DNA from: Comamonadaceae bacterium
GTDB taxonomy: Bacteria > Pseudomonadota > Gammaproteobacteria > Burkholderiales > Burkholderiaceae_C
Reading direction: 5' to 3'
Assembly (NCBI GenBank): GCA_013297985.1
Contig: JAAFIY010000024.1
Coordinates: 1-41,257 of the forward strand
Length of the DNA: 41,257 nt
A program made the position numbers and the translations under genes. The notes beneath the pieces were generated by a model, which was not told the DNA's origin, made no database searches, and saw nothing but the letters and a program-made list of their open reading frames with translations. How positions within the stretch are numbered: position 1 is the first letter of the stretch; every line of letters begins with the position of its first letter. Positions 1 through 7,026 of this stretch are shown here, piece after piece.

Positions 1-1687
1 CGCCATGGCTGAAGAAGCCTCAGCCCTGGTGCGCAAGTACAAGGGCGCCTTCAGCGGCGAGCATGGCGACGGCTTGTGCCGCGGCGAATGGATCAGCTGG
101 CAATTTGGCCCACGCATCACTGAAGCACTGGGGCAAATCAAACAGGCTTTTGATCCCATCGGCCTGTTCAACCCCGGCAAGATCATTCATCCGCCCCAGA
201 TGGACGACGCCCGGCTGTTTCGCTTTGCCAATGGCCAGCAGGGCACGCGGGCCTACAAAACCATCCCCATCCAAACGGCCTTGGACTGGCGCGCCTGGGA
301 CGTGCAAAACGACCCGGTCACTGAAGCCACCACCGCCCCCGGCACCGGCGGCGACACCGCACAGGGCTTTGGCAAAGCGGTGGAGATGTGCAACAACAAC
401 GGCCACTGCCGCAAGTTTGACGCGGGCACCATGTGCCCCAGCTACCGCGTCACCCGCAACGAGGTCGACAGCACCCGGGGCCGCGCCAACACGCTGCGGC
501 TGGCGGTGTCGGGGCAGTTGGATCCTCTGCGCAAAGTGGCGGGGGCCACGCCCACCCAAGGCTTCACTGATGTGGAGCTAGACGCGATGAAAGACGCCCT
601 TGACCTGTGCGTGTCGTGCAAAGGCTGCAAGCGCGATTGCCCCACCGGCGTGGACATGGCCCGCATGAAGATTGAAGTGCGTCACCACCTGCGCCAGCGC
701 CGCGGGCTGCGCTGGCGCGACCACCTGGTGGCGGCCTTGCCCGCCTACGCGCCCTGGGCTGCCCGCATTGCGCCGCTGGCCAACTTGCGCAACCGCTGGC
801 CCTGGTTGGCCACGCTGATGCAAAGCACCCTTGGCATCGCCGCCCAGCGCAGCTTGCCCGCATGGCGCGCTGACCACTTTGACGCGGTGCGCGCAGGCCT
901 GCCCTTGGTCAGCCGCGCTGAACTGCTGCAAGCCCAGCGGCCGGTGGTGCTCCTGGTGGACACTTTTAACCGCTGGTTTGAATCCGACAACGCGGTAGCC
1001 GCCGTGCGGGTGCTGGCCGCTGCGGGCTACAGCGTGCATGTGGCCCAGGCTGAAAGCGGTGGCCCCCTGTGTTGTGGTCGCACCCGGCTGGCGGTGGGCG
1101 ATGTGGATGGCGCCCGCGCCAGTCTGCACACCCTGCTCAGCACCGTGGCTCCACTGGCGCAGCGCGGCATCGCCATCGTGGGCTTGGAGCCCAGCTGCTT
1201 GCTCACCTTGCGGGACGAAGCCTTGGCCCTGGGCCTGGGCGAAGCCGCCCAAAACGTGGCGGTGCAATCGCTGCTGTTGGAAGAGTTTTTGGTGCGAGAG
1301 CTTCAGCGCGACAAGCACGCGCTGGACGCGCTCAAAGCCCAATTGAGGCCCTTGAACGCGCCGCTGCTGGTGCACGGCCACTGCCACCAAAAGGCCTTTG
1401 CCGCGGTCAGCCCAGTGCTGCAGGTGTTGGCACTCATCCCTGGTGCCAAACCCGATTTGATTGAATCGTCATGCTGCGGCATGGCCGGCAGCTTTGGCTA
1501 TGAGGCCGAGCACCACACGGCGTCGATGCAAATGGCCGAACTCACCCTGCTACCCGCCGTGCGCGCCCAGCCAGACGCAGTCGTGGTGGCAGACGGCACC
1601 AGCTGCCGCCACCAGATTGCCGACGGCACCCAGCGCATGGCCGTGCATTGCGCGGTGCTGCTGGCCCGACAACTCAAAGCAGCTTAG
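1..1687 (+). CDS. FAD-linked oxidase / Fe-S oxidoreductase (YdiJ/GlcD-like), 3' part
   Basis: This is the C-terminal part of a large FAD- and Fe-S-containing 2-hydroxyacid dehydrogenase; the reading frame is open to the left edge, so the start and the FAD-binding domain lie outside the window. The first residues carry the motif SGEHGDGLCRGEW, typical of the end of the FAD-oxidase C-terminal domain. A ferredoxin-like segment follows (CRKFDAGTMCPSYR, then CVSCKGCKRDCPTGVD). Next come cysteine-rich heterodisulfide-reductase-type motifs (PLCCGRTR, LEPSCLL, HGHCHQKAF, SSCCGMAGSFGYE). This one-chain fusion of FAD oxidase, 4Fe-4S and CCG domains is the architecture of E. coli YdiJ, a protein linked to D-2-hydroxyglutarate oxidation. 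The substrate here is inferred from architecture only. The Met at position 5 is internal, not a start. The gene converges on the isocitrate dehydrogenase, with a repeat between them. Confidence 0.85.
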   Translation, partial: AMAEEASALVRKYKGAFSGEHGDGLCRGEWISWQFGPRITEALGQIKQAFDPIGLFNPGKIIHPPQMDDARLFRFANGQQGTRAYKTIPIQTALDWRAWDVQNDPVTEATTAPGTGGDTAQGFGKAVEMCNNNGHCRKFDAGTMCPSYRVTRNEVDSTRGRANTLRLAVSGQLDPLRKVAGATPTQGFTDVELDAMKDALDLCVSCKGCKRDCPTGVDMARMKIEVRHHLRQRRGLRWRDHLVAALPAYAPWAARIAPLANLRNRWPWLATLMQSTLGIAAQRSLPAWRADHFDAVRAGLPLVSRAELLQAQRPVVLLVDTFNRWFESDNAVAAVRVLAAAGYSVHVAQAESGGPLCCGRTRLAVGDVDGARASLHTLLSTVAPLAQRGIAIVGLEPSCLLTLRDEALALGLGEAAQNVAVQSLLLEEFLVRELQRDKHALDALKAQLRPLNAPLLVHGHCHQKAFAAVSPVLQVLALIPGAKPDLIESSCCGMAGSFGYEAEHHTASMQMAELTLLPAVRAQPDAVVVADGTSCRHQIADGTQRMAVHCAVLLARQLKAA

Positions 1688-1744
1688 TGCTATATTTTTA
1701 GTAGCTGCTTCGGCAATCAAACAGGGCGCTAGCGCCCGATTTTG
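1686..1744 (+). repeat. ~58-bp interspersed repeat, copy 1
   Basis: This copy lies between the two convergent genes and fills nearly the whole gap. It shows the family pattern: GCTAT, an A/T-rich loop, GTAGCTGC, then a GC-rich hairpin (GGGCG-CTAG-CGCCC) and GATTTTG. Related copies are at 2086-2143, 8762-8816, 9719-9778, 16315-16373 and 30364-30421. Confidence 0.7.
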
Positions 1745-1745
1745 T
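1724..1745 (+). terminator. Terminator-like hairpin within repeat copy 1
   Basis: A 5-bp G/C stem (GGGCG/CGCCC, 4-nt loop) is followed by the T-rich tail GATTTTGTTT, 37 bases after the stop of the FAD-linked oxidase gene. It could end that transcript. It is part of the dispersed repeat, so the terminator role is inferred. Confidence 0.4.
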
Positions 1746-3290
1746 TTACTGCCCTTGGCCGAGCGCAAAGCCGCGCTCGCCGTCAAAGGTGCAGAGGTTT
1801 TCGGTCTTGATGACGTCCACGCCGCCTTCCGTCACGTTGCCCAGCAGGGCCACGATCTGGCGGTGGGCCAGCGTGGCGGTGTCGCCACCTTCCACCATAA
1901 AACGGCAGCGCCAGTGGTCGGTGGTGAAGGTTTCGGGAAAGCCGCCCGGCCACACCTTCACGCCGCGGTTGGTGATCATTTGCAGCTTCAGGCCGGGCAC
2001 CGTCAGGGCTTGTAGTTGGGCGGCCAGGGCGTCGGCTGTCATGCTGCTTTGGTGCACGAACACGTCCACCCCCACCATTTCTTTCTTTGCTACTTTTTTG
2101 CTAGCAGCTTGCGCAGCCATGGCGGGCGCAGCAGCCGCGCTGACCTTGGTGCCATCAGTGGCGGCATAGCTCACAGGCTTGAAGGTTTGCGGCTTCTTGC
2201 CCAGGCGCTCGATCACCGCTTGCGCAAAGGCCTGGGTGCCGACGGTGGGGCCGGTTTTGGCGGTGCCGTCTAGGCTGCGCGCCAGGTCAGCGGTGTGAAA
2301 GCCGTCTTCAATCGTGGCCAGCCAAGCGTTGTGAATCGTCTCGGCCACTTTGGGCTGGCCGATGTGCACCAACATCATCACGGCCGACAGCAGCATGCCC
2401 GATGGGTTGGCGATGTCTTTTCCCGCAATGTCGGGCGCGCTGCCGTGGATGGCCTCAAACATGGCCACGTGTTCGCCAATGTTGGCGCTGCCCGCCAGAC
2501 CCACGCTGCCAGTCAGCTCAGCCGCCACGTCAGAAATGATGTCGCCGTACAGGTTGGGCGTCACGATCACATCAAACTGCTCAGGCCGGGTGGCCAGGCG
2601 CGCGGTGCCGATGTCAATGATCATGTGATCGGTGGCGATGTCGGGGTAGTGCGCGCGGATCTCATCGAAGACTTGATGGAACAGGCCATCGGTCATCTTC
2701 ATGATGTTGTCTTTGGTCATGCACGTCACTTTGCGGCGGCCATGCGCCCGGGCGTATTCAAAGGCGTAGCGCACGATGCGTTCGCAGCCGGGCCGGGTGA
2801 TCAGTTTCAGACACTGCATGACTTGGTCGGTCTGCCGATGCTCAATGCCGGCGTACAAGTCTTCTTCGTTCTCGCGCACGATCACCACGTCCATCTTGGG
2901 GTGCATGGTGGGCACAAAGGGCGCAAAGCTCACGCAGGGCCGCACGTTGGCGTAAAGCCCCAGGGTTTTGCGAATGGTGACGTTCAGGCTTTTGTAGCCA
3001 CCGCCTTGCGGGGTGGTGATGGGGCCTTTCAAGAACACTTGGGTAGCGCGCAGGCTGTCCCAGGCTTCGGGGGCAATGCCAGTGCTGTGGCCGCTTTTGT
3101 AAATGGCTTCGCCCACAGTGATGGGCTGCACGTCAACGGCGGCGCCGGCGGCCTTCAACACCGCCAGGGTGGCGCGGGTGATTTCTGGGCCAATCCCGTC
3201 GCCTTCGGCCACGGTGATGGTGCGCATGGGCGTGGCGGGCAAGGCGTTGTGGGGGTTGGTCTGGGGGGCCATGGGGGTGTCGAGTCGCAT
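1746..3290 (-). CDS. icd: Isocitrate dehydrogenase with C-terminal extension
   Basis: The 514-aa product belongs to the isocitrate/isopropylmalate dehydrogenase family and should catalyse isocitrate to 2-oxoglutarate in the TCA cycle. The isocitrate-binding loop KSLNVTIRKTLGLYANVRP has the Ser-x-Asn...Arg pattern of IDH rather than IPMDH. The cofactor loop reads HGSAPDIAGKDIANP; the Asp-Ile pair is the arrangement seen in NAD-using family members, whereas E. coli NADP-IDH has Lys-Tyr there. After the core (~350 aa) an Ala/Lys-rich linker leads to a ~110-aa domain (from about VDVFVHQSSM to the end), like the extra domain of Thermus and Rickettsia-type enzymes. The ATG at 3290 was chosen because GGAG lies 7 bases upstream; the frame is open 34 codons further up without such a site. 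The linker contains a repeat-like stretch. The gene diverges from a LysR regulator that may control it. Confidence 0.9.
   Translation of the reverse strand: MRLDTPMAPQTNPHNALPATPMRTITVAEGDGIGPEITRATLAVLKAAGAAVDVQPITVGEAIYKSGHSTGIAPEAWDSLRATQVFLKGPITTPQGGGYKSLNVTIRKTLGLYANVRPCVSFAPFVPTMHPKMDVVIVRENEEDLYAGIEHRQTDQVMQCLKLITRPGCERIVRYAFEYARAHGRRKVTCMTKDNIMKMTDGLFHQVFDEIRAHYPDIATDHMIIDIGTARLATRPEQFDVIVTPNLYGDIISDVAAELTGSVGLAGSANIGEHVAMFEAIHGSAPDIAGKDIANPSGMLLSAVMMLVHIGQPKVAETIHNAWLATIEDGFHTADLARSLDGTAKTGPTVGTQAFAQAVIERLGKKPQTFKPVSYAATDGTKVSAAAAPAMAAQAASKKVAKKEMVGVDVFVHQSSMTADALAAQLQALTVPGLKLQMITNRGVKVWPGGFPETFTTDHWRCRFMVEGGDTATLAHRQIVALLGNVTEGGVDVIKTENLCTFDGERGFALGQGQ
2086..2143 (+). repeat. Repeat-like segment inside the icd linker (copy 2)
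   Basis: The plus strand reads TTTGCTACTTTTTTGCTAGC, then AGCTTGCGC and a GGCGGGCGCAGC segment. This follows the pattern of the intergenic ~58-bp repeat, with a 2-base difference in the second arm. It lies in frame inside the isocitrate dehydrogenase gene and encodes the low-complexity Ala/Lys linker between the core and the C-terminal domain. Confidence 0.45.
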
Positions 3291-3433
3291 GAACGGTCTC
3301 CGGCAGGGGTTGTCGTCGATGGATGGAGTGTGGACAACCCACGGTTTGTGTGCAAATAATGAATTTGAAGATTTAATATCGACCATCGTCAATGTAATTT
3401 TGATGGACTAAACGGTGCAGAAAGGGCCTCACG
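3291..3433. promoter_or_regulatory. Divergent icd / lysR intergenic region
   Basis: This 143-bp region separates the divergent isocitrate dehydrogenase and LysR genes. Bases 3350-3410 are markedly A/T-rich compared with the flanks. They include an inverted repeat CCATC-(14 nt)-GATGG near 3383-3406, a reasonable candidate LysR operator. No convincing -35/-10 pair could be fixed for either direction. Confidence 0.4.
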
Positions 3434-4357
3434 ATGGCAACACCCCTTGGCTTGGCGCGGGCCCCTCGCGCCACCTTTGCGCAGTTGCGCACCTTTGAAG
3501 CCGTGGCCGCGCTGGGCAGCGTGACGGCGGCCGCGCAGCGCTTGCACTTGTCACAGCCCACCGTATCCACCCAGCTCAAAGAACTGGCGTCGGGGCTGGA
3601 TGCGCGGCTGTTTGTGCCGGCTGGGCGCGGCATTCAACTCACCGATACCGGCCACGCGCTGCTGGACTGCGTGCGCCAAATGTTTGGCCACTGGCAGGCG
3701 TTTGAAGAATCGGTGCAGGCCATCGCCGGCCTGCAGCGCGGCGTGTTGCGCATTGCGGGTGTGACCACCACCGAATACTTCATTGCCCGCCTGTTGCAGC
3801 CCTTTGCCCAGGCCTACCCCGGGGTGCAAATTGACTTGGCCGTAGAAAACCGCGCAGCGGTGGTCGAGCGCCTGCAGCGCGAGCAAGATGACTTGGCGGT
3901 GATGATGATGCCGCCCACCGACATGCGGCTGAACCAACTGCCGATCTTGGACAACCCATTGGTGGTGATTGGCCCGCTGGCGCACGCCTGGGCGCAGTCG
4001 GCCACGCGGCGCTCCTTGCGCCAGTTGGCCGAGGTGGGTTTGTTGATGCGCGAAGCGGGCTCAGGCACCCGTGCGGCAGCTCTCGACCACTTGGCCACCC
4101 ACGGACATCAGCCCCGCATTCACATGAGCCTGGGCAGCAATGAAGCGCTCAAACACGCGGTGGCCGCTGGCTTGGGGCTGGCCGTTATCTCCCGCCATGC
4201 GCTGGCGCAAGACCCGGCTACGGAGGGTGTGGCGGTGTTGCCGGTGGCGGGGTTTCCCATCAAACGGCAGTGGCAGTTGGTGTGGCGCAGTGATCGCCGC
4301 CTGCCCCTGGCTGCAGCCACTTTTGTGGCGCAGGCCAAGGCGCAGGCATTTGGTTAG
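3434..4357 (+). CDS. LysR-family transcriptional regulator (CbbR-like)
   Basis: This is a 307-aa DNA-binding regulator. The N-terminal winged helix-turn-helix (about residues 10-70) contains FAQLRTFEAVAALGSVTAAA and RLHLSQPTVSTQLKELA, the LysR signature. The remainder is a substrate-binding domain beginning near RGVLRIAGVTTTEYFIARLL. The N-terminus and effector domain look most like CbbR/CysB-type members. It is divergent from the isocitrate dehydrogenase gene, which LysR logic makes its likely target; a role in carbon metabolism is inferred from that position. Full length for the family. A weak purine-rich site (AAGGG) precedes the ATG. Confidence 0.85.
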   Translation: MATPLGLARAPRATFAQLRTFEAVAALGSVTAAAQRLHLSQPTVSTQLKELASGLDARLFVPAGRGIQLTDTGHALLDCVRQMFGHWQAFEESVQAIAGLQRGVLRIAGVTTTEYFIARLLQPFAQAYPGVQIDLAVENRAAVVERLQREQDDLAVMMMPPTDMRLNQLPILDNPLVVIGPLAHAWAQSATRRSLRQLAEVGLLMREAGSGTRAAALDHLATHGHQPRIHMSLGSNEALKHAVAAGLGLAVISRHALAQDPATEGVAVLPVAGFPIKRQWQLVWRSDRRLPLAAATFVAQAKAQAFG

Positions 4358-4412
4358 CGCTTGGGGGAGTGCTTGGGTGAGCGCCTGGGCCGCCGTGGGC
4401 CGAAGCGCCTAA
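4354..4412. terminator. Inverted repeat spanning two convergent stop codons
   Basis: TTAGCGCTT at 4354-4362 and AAGCGCCTAA at 4403-4412 are complementary apart from one bulged base. Both convergent stop codons lie in the arms. There is no T-tract, so a bidirectional termination role is only possible. Confidence 0.25.
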
Positions 4413-5479
4413 GGTTGGCGCAGGGCTTGGTTGCCTGCGCCGGGAGCTGGCAGCGTTGCGGCGCGAATGGCGCTGGCCGCAGGACGATGCCCCAATAAAG
4501 GTGCGTACACCGCATCCAGCAGCGGCTGCGCTGAGCCATAGCCCCGCACCCAGCGGCGTTCTTCCCACTGGCGCAACAGTTTGCGCAGCGGCATACCGGT
4601 GAGCAGCTGCTGGCCGATGTAGCGGCCCCAGGTGCGGCGGCGCTGCGCGCGGGTCAGTTCGTCAGTGGGGTACCAGGCATCAGCGGCTCGTACGTCGTTA
4701 TCCACTGGGGCAGGTGCGGGCCGGGCCAGCAGCGACACATTGCCATGAGATGCATCGGTGCACGCCACCACCTCAAAGCCCGCTGCCTGCACCACGGCCT
4801 GCAAGCTGCGCGGGGTGAAGTGCAGGGCGTGGGCGCGGAAGAACAAAGTGTGCGGCGCAGCGGCGCGCAAGGTGTTGGGCACCTCCAAGTACAGCAAACC
4901 ATCAGCCGCCAGCAGCCTGCGAAGGCGCTGCAGTTCTTGCATCGGCTGCACCAAATGCTCAAACACATGGAACAGCGTGACCAGTTGCAAGCTACCCGCG
5001 TGAAAGCGGTGCGCTTGGTCTTGCAGCGTGCCGCAGGCGACGTCCAGCCCCAGGTGTTGGCTGGCGTGTTGGGCGTAGCCGTGGTGCGGCTCAATGCCGC
5101 GGGCTTGCAGCCCCAGGCGGCGCAGCAGGTAGACAAATTCGCCGCTGGACGCGCCCACGTCCAGGGTGTGGGCGTCGCTTGCCAATTGCGCATGCTGGGC
5201 CAACCAGCACCAGCGCTGAAGTGCTACGCGACCCGCGCGCAGCACATGCCGCAGCCGGGGCTGGCTGGCGGCCTTGTAGTCTTCGCGGTAAGCCTGCGCA
5301 TACCACTGCGCGAGCGCCTGCGGGGTGGGCAAGGGGTCAATGCGACCCAGGCCACAGTCACTGCAGGCCACCGTCAAGAGCGGCTGCCCGGTTTTGCCGT
5401 CGCGCCGCGACAGCACTTGGGCATGGTGGCTGCCGCAGGCGGGGCAGGGGGTCTGCGTTTGGATGGCGTCGGTTTGCAT
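4409..5479 (-). CDS. Class I SAM-dependent methyltransferase with N-terminal zinc ribbon
   Basis: From the ATG at 5479 the product is 356 aa. Residues 12-42 form a zinc-ribbon pattern (CPAC...CSDC). A Rossmann-type methyltransferase domain follows, with the SAM motif LDVGASSGEF, a helix-rich insert, and FHVFEHLVQPMQEL, typical of the Methyltransf_23 group. Proteins of this type often act in polysaccharide or natural-product biosynthesis, but no glycan genes are adjacent, so the substrate is unknown. The C-terminal ~110 aa, rich in Arg and Trp, match nothing I recognise. A GTG at 5494 would add five residues; neither start has a clear ribosome-binding site. The gene lies downstream of metK on the same strand, 188 bases away, beyond a strong palindrome. 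Confidence 0.75.
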   Translation of the reverse strand: MQTDAIQTQTPCPACGSHHAQVLSRRDGKTGQPLLTVACSDCGLGRIDPLPTPQALAQWYAQAYREDYKAASQPRLRHVLRAGRVALQRWCWLAQHAQLASDAHTLDVGASSGEFVYLLRRLGLQARGIEPHHGYAQHASQHLGLDVACGTLQDQAHRFHAGSLQLVTLFHVFEHLVQPMQELQRLRRLLAADGLLYLEVPNTLRAAAPHTLFFRAHALHFTPRSLQAVVQAAGFEVVACTDASHGNVSLLARPAPAPVDNDVRAADAWYPTDELTRAQRRRTWGRYIGQQLLTGMPLRKLLRQWEERRWVRGYGSAQPLLDAVYAPLLGHRPAASAIRAATLPAPGAGNQALRQP

Positions 5480-5623
5480 GAGGGCCCAAACCACACGGGC
5501 CCACGTGCGGCATGCACATGGCTCGTGTGAGAAATTGGGACCGGATGCTAAAAATTGTGTCGGTGCCTGACATCCATGGGGGCATATGGGATACAGGCCT
5601 CTGGGGATTTGGCGCTTGCGCTA

Positions 5624-5657
5624 GCGGTCAGCGACAGGTGGCCCCGTCGCTGACCGC
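5624..5657 (-). terminator. Perfect 12-bp stem-loop downstream of metK
   Basis: GCGGTCAGCGAC and its exact complement GTCGCTGACCGC flank a 10-base loop, starting 11 bases beyond the metK stop codon. There is no T-tract on either strand, so it is not a textbook intrinsic terminator. It may stabilise the 3' end or act with other factors. Confidence 0.45.
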
Positions 5658-5667
5658 CCCACACGGC

Positions 5668-6846
5668 TTACAGACCTGCGGCGGCGCGCAGAGCGGCGGC
5701 TTTGTCGGTGCGCTCCCAAGTGAACTCGGGCTCATTGCGGCCAAAGTGGCCATAGGCGGCGGTTTTCTCGTAAATGGGGCGGCGCAGATCGAGCATTTCG
5801 ATGATGCCGCGCGGGCGCAAATCGAAGTGCTGGTTGACCAACTCCGACAGGCGTTCGTCGCTGATCACGCCGGTGCCTTCGGTGTAGATGGTCACGTTCA
5901 TGGGCTTGGCCACGCCAATGGCATAGGCCACCTGAATCTGGCACTGTTTGGCCAGGCCCGCAGCCACGATATTCTTGGCCACATAGCGGGCTGCGTAAGC
6001 GGCCGAGCGGTCCACCTTGGTCGGGTCTTTGCCGCTGAAGGCGCCGCCGCCGTGCGGGCAAGCGCCGCCGTAGGTGTCCACAATGATCTTGCGGCCGGTC
6101 AGGCCACAGTCACCCTGCGGGCCACCCACCACAAAACGACCAGTGGGGTTGACCAAATAGCGCGCGTCCTTCAGCAAGGCGGCAGGCAGCACCGGTTTGA
6201 TGATTTCTTCAATCACCGCCTCAATGAACTCGGGCTTCATCTTGTCGCCCAGGCTCATCTCTGGAGCGTGCTGGCTGGACAGCACCACGGTGTCGATGCT
6301 GTGGGGCTTGCCGTCCACATAGCGCATGGTCACTTGGCTTTTGGCGTCGGGGCGCAAAAAAGGCAGCTTGCCGCTTTTACGCAGCTCAGCTTGCCGCTCG
6401 ACCAAGCGGTGCGCGTAGTAGATGGGCGCCGGCATCAGGTCAGGCGTTTCGTCGCAGGCGTAGCCAAACATCAGGCCCTGGTCTCCGGCGCCGATGTTCA
6501 GGTAGTCGTCAGATGCGCGGTTGACACCTTGGGCGATGTCGTTGCTTTGCTTGTCATAGGCCACCAGCACCGCGCAGCCTTTGTAGTCAATGCCGTATTC
6601 GGTGTTGTCGTAGCCAATGCGCTTGATGGTGTCGCGCGCCACCTGGATGTAGTCCACATGGGCGTTGGTGGTGATTTCACCTGCCAGCACCACCAAGCCG
6701 GTGTTGCACAAGGTCTCAGCTGCGACGCGTGAGACTGGGTCTTGCTTGAAGATGGCGTCCAAAATCGCGTCGGATACTTGGTCAGCCACCTTGTCGGGGT
6801 GGCCTTCAGAGACGGATTCGGACGTAAACAGGAAATCGTTCGCCAT
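5668..6846 (-). CDS. metK: S-adenosylmethionine synthetase
   Basis: MetK makes SAM from methionine and ATP in the cytoplasm. The 392-aa product is full length. It begins with [20 protein letters not shown], the nucleotide- and metal-binding N-terminus, carries [12 protein letters not shown] in the central region, and has the signature [19 protein letters not shown] with catalytic Lys and Asp. GGAG lies 8 bases before the ATG. The leader (6847-7026) is unusually structured and resembles a SAM-II riboswitch, which would give feedback control by the product. The gene diverges from the lpxL pair. Confidence 0.97.
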   Translation of the reverse strand: MANDFLFTSESVSEGHPDKVADQVSDAILDAIFKQDPVSRVAAETLCNTGLVVLAGEITTNAHVDYIQVARDTIKRIGYDNTEYGIDYKGCAVLVAYDKQSNDIAQGVNRASDDYLNIGAGDQGLMFGYACDETPDLMPAPIYYAHRLVERQAELRKSGKLPFLRPDAKSQVTMRYVDGKPHSIDTVVLSSQHAPEMSLGDKMKPEFIEAVIEEIIKPVLPAALLKDARYLVNPTGRFVVGGPQGDCGLTGRKIIVDTYGGACPHGGGAFSGKDPTKVDRSAAYAARYVAKNIVAAGLAKQCQIQVAYAIGVAKPMNVTIYTEGTGVISDERLSELVNQHFDLRPRGIIEMLDLRRPIYEKTAAYGHFGRNEPEFTWERTDKAAALRAAAGL

Positions 6847-6862
6847 TCAATACACTCCAAAA

Positions 6863-6896
6863 AAGGTTTCAACACGACGCGTACGCCTGGTGCCCT
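6863..6896 (-). promoter_or_regulatory. Possible expression platform before metK
   Basis: Between the candidate riboswitch and the metK ribosome-binding site the RNA can fold as AAAAGG / GCAC / GGCG-UACG-CGUC / GUGU / CCUUUU. This is a hairpin with a UACG loop ending in a run of six U that abuts the GGAG site. It could act as a weak terminator or could sequester the ribosome-binding site. This is inference from complementarity only. Confidence 0.3.
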
Positions 6897-6916
6897 TTTC
6901 AGAGTGCGCTGGCGAA

Positions 6917-7006
6917 CGCTTTAGCAGATTCGTCCGGGTTTGGACGTTGCACCCGCTGCGGGATGCGGTCGCTCTGCAAGTTGCTCGATTAACTCAGCGA
7001 CACCCG
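6917..7006 (-). ncRNA. Candidate SAM-II-like riboswitch in the metK leader
   Basis: Reading the minus strand, stem P1 is GUCGCU (7001-6996) with AGCGAC (6973-6968). Its loop starts GAGUUAA and ends UUGCAG. The last four bases, GCAG (6977-6974), pair with CUGC (6927-6924), forming an H-type pseudoknot. They are followed by UAAA, so the two U bases before GCAG can face AA across an unpaired U. That is the layout of the SAM-II ligand pocket. Compared with the classical SAM-II core (UGAUUUAA...UUGCA...GCUAAA), this leader has UGAGUUAA, UUGCA and GCUAAA. Two extra hairpins enlarge the joining loop: GCAuCCCG-CAG-CGGGUGC and CGUCC-AAACCC-GGACG. It lies 70 bases upstream of metK. The family assignment is by eye and unconfirmed. 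Confidence 0.55.
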
Positions 7007-7026
7007 CGATTTTATTGCCACGTCTG

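Noticed and set aside
5-7. ATG at position 5 as the start of the first gene
   Set aside because: The frame continues to the window edge and the sequence at once enters the end of a FAD-oxidase domain, so this Met is internal.
5512-6732. 406-codon open frame antisense to metK
   Set aside because: metK is complete and unmistakable on the other strand; the product is a Val/Ala/His-rich shadow. The same applies to the long frames at 2295-3359 and 19661-20656.
6847-7026. SAH riboswitch in the metK leader
   Set aside because: The leader lacks the GAGGAGCGCUGC...AGGCUCG core of that class; the SAM-II pattern fits far better.
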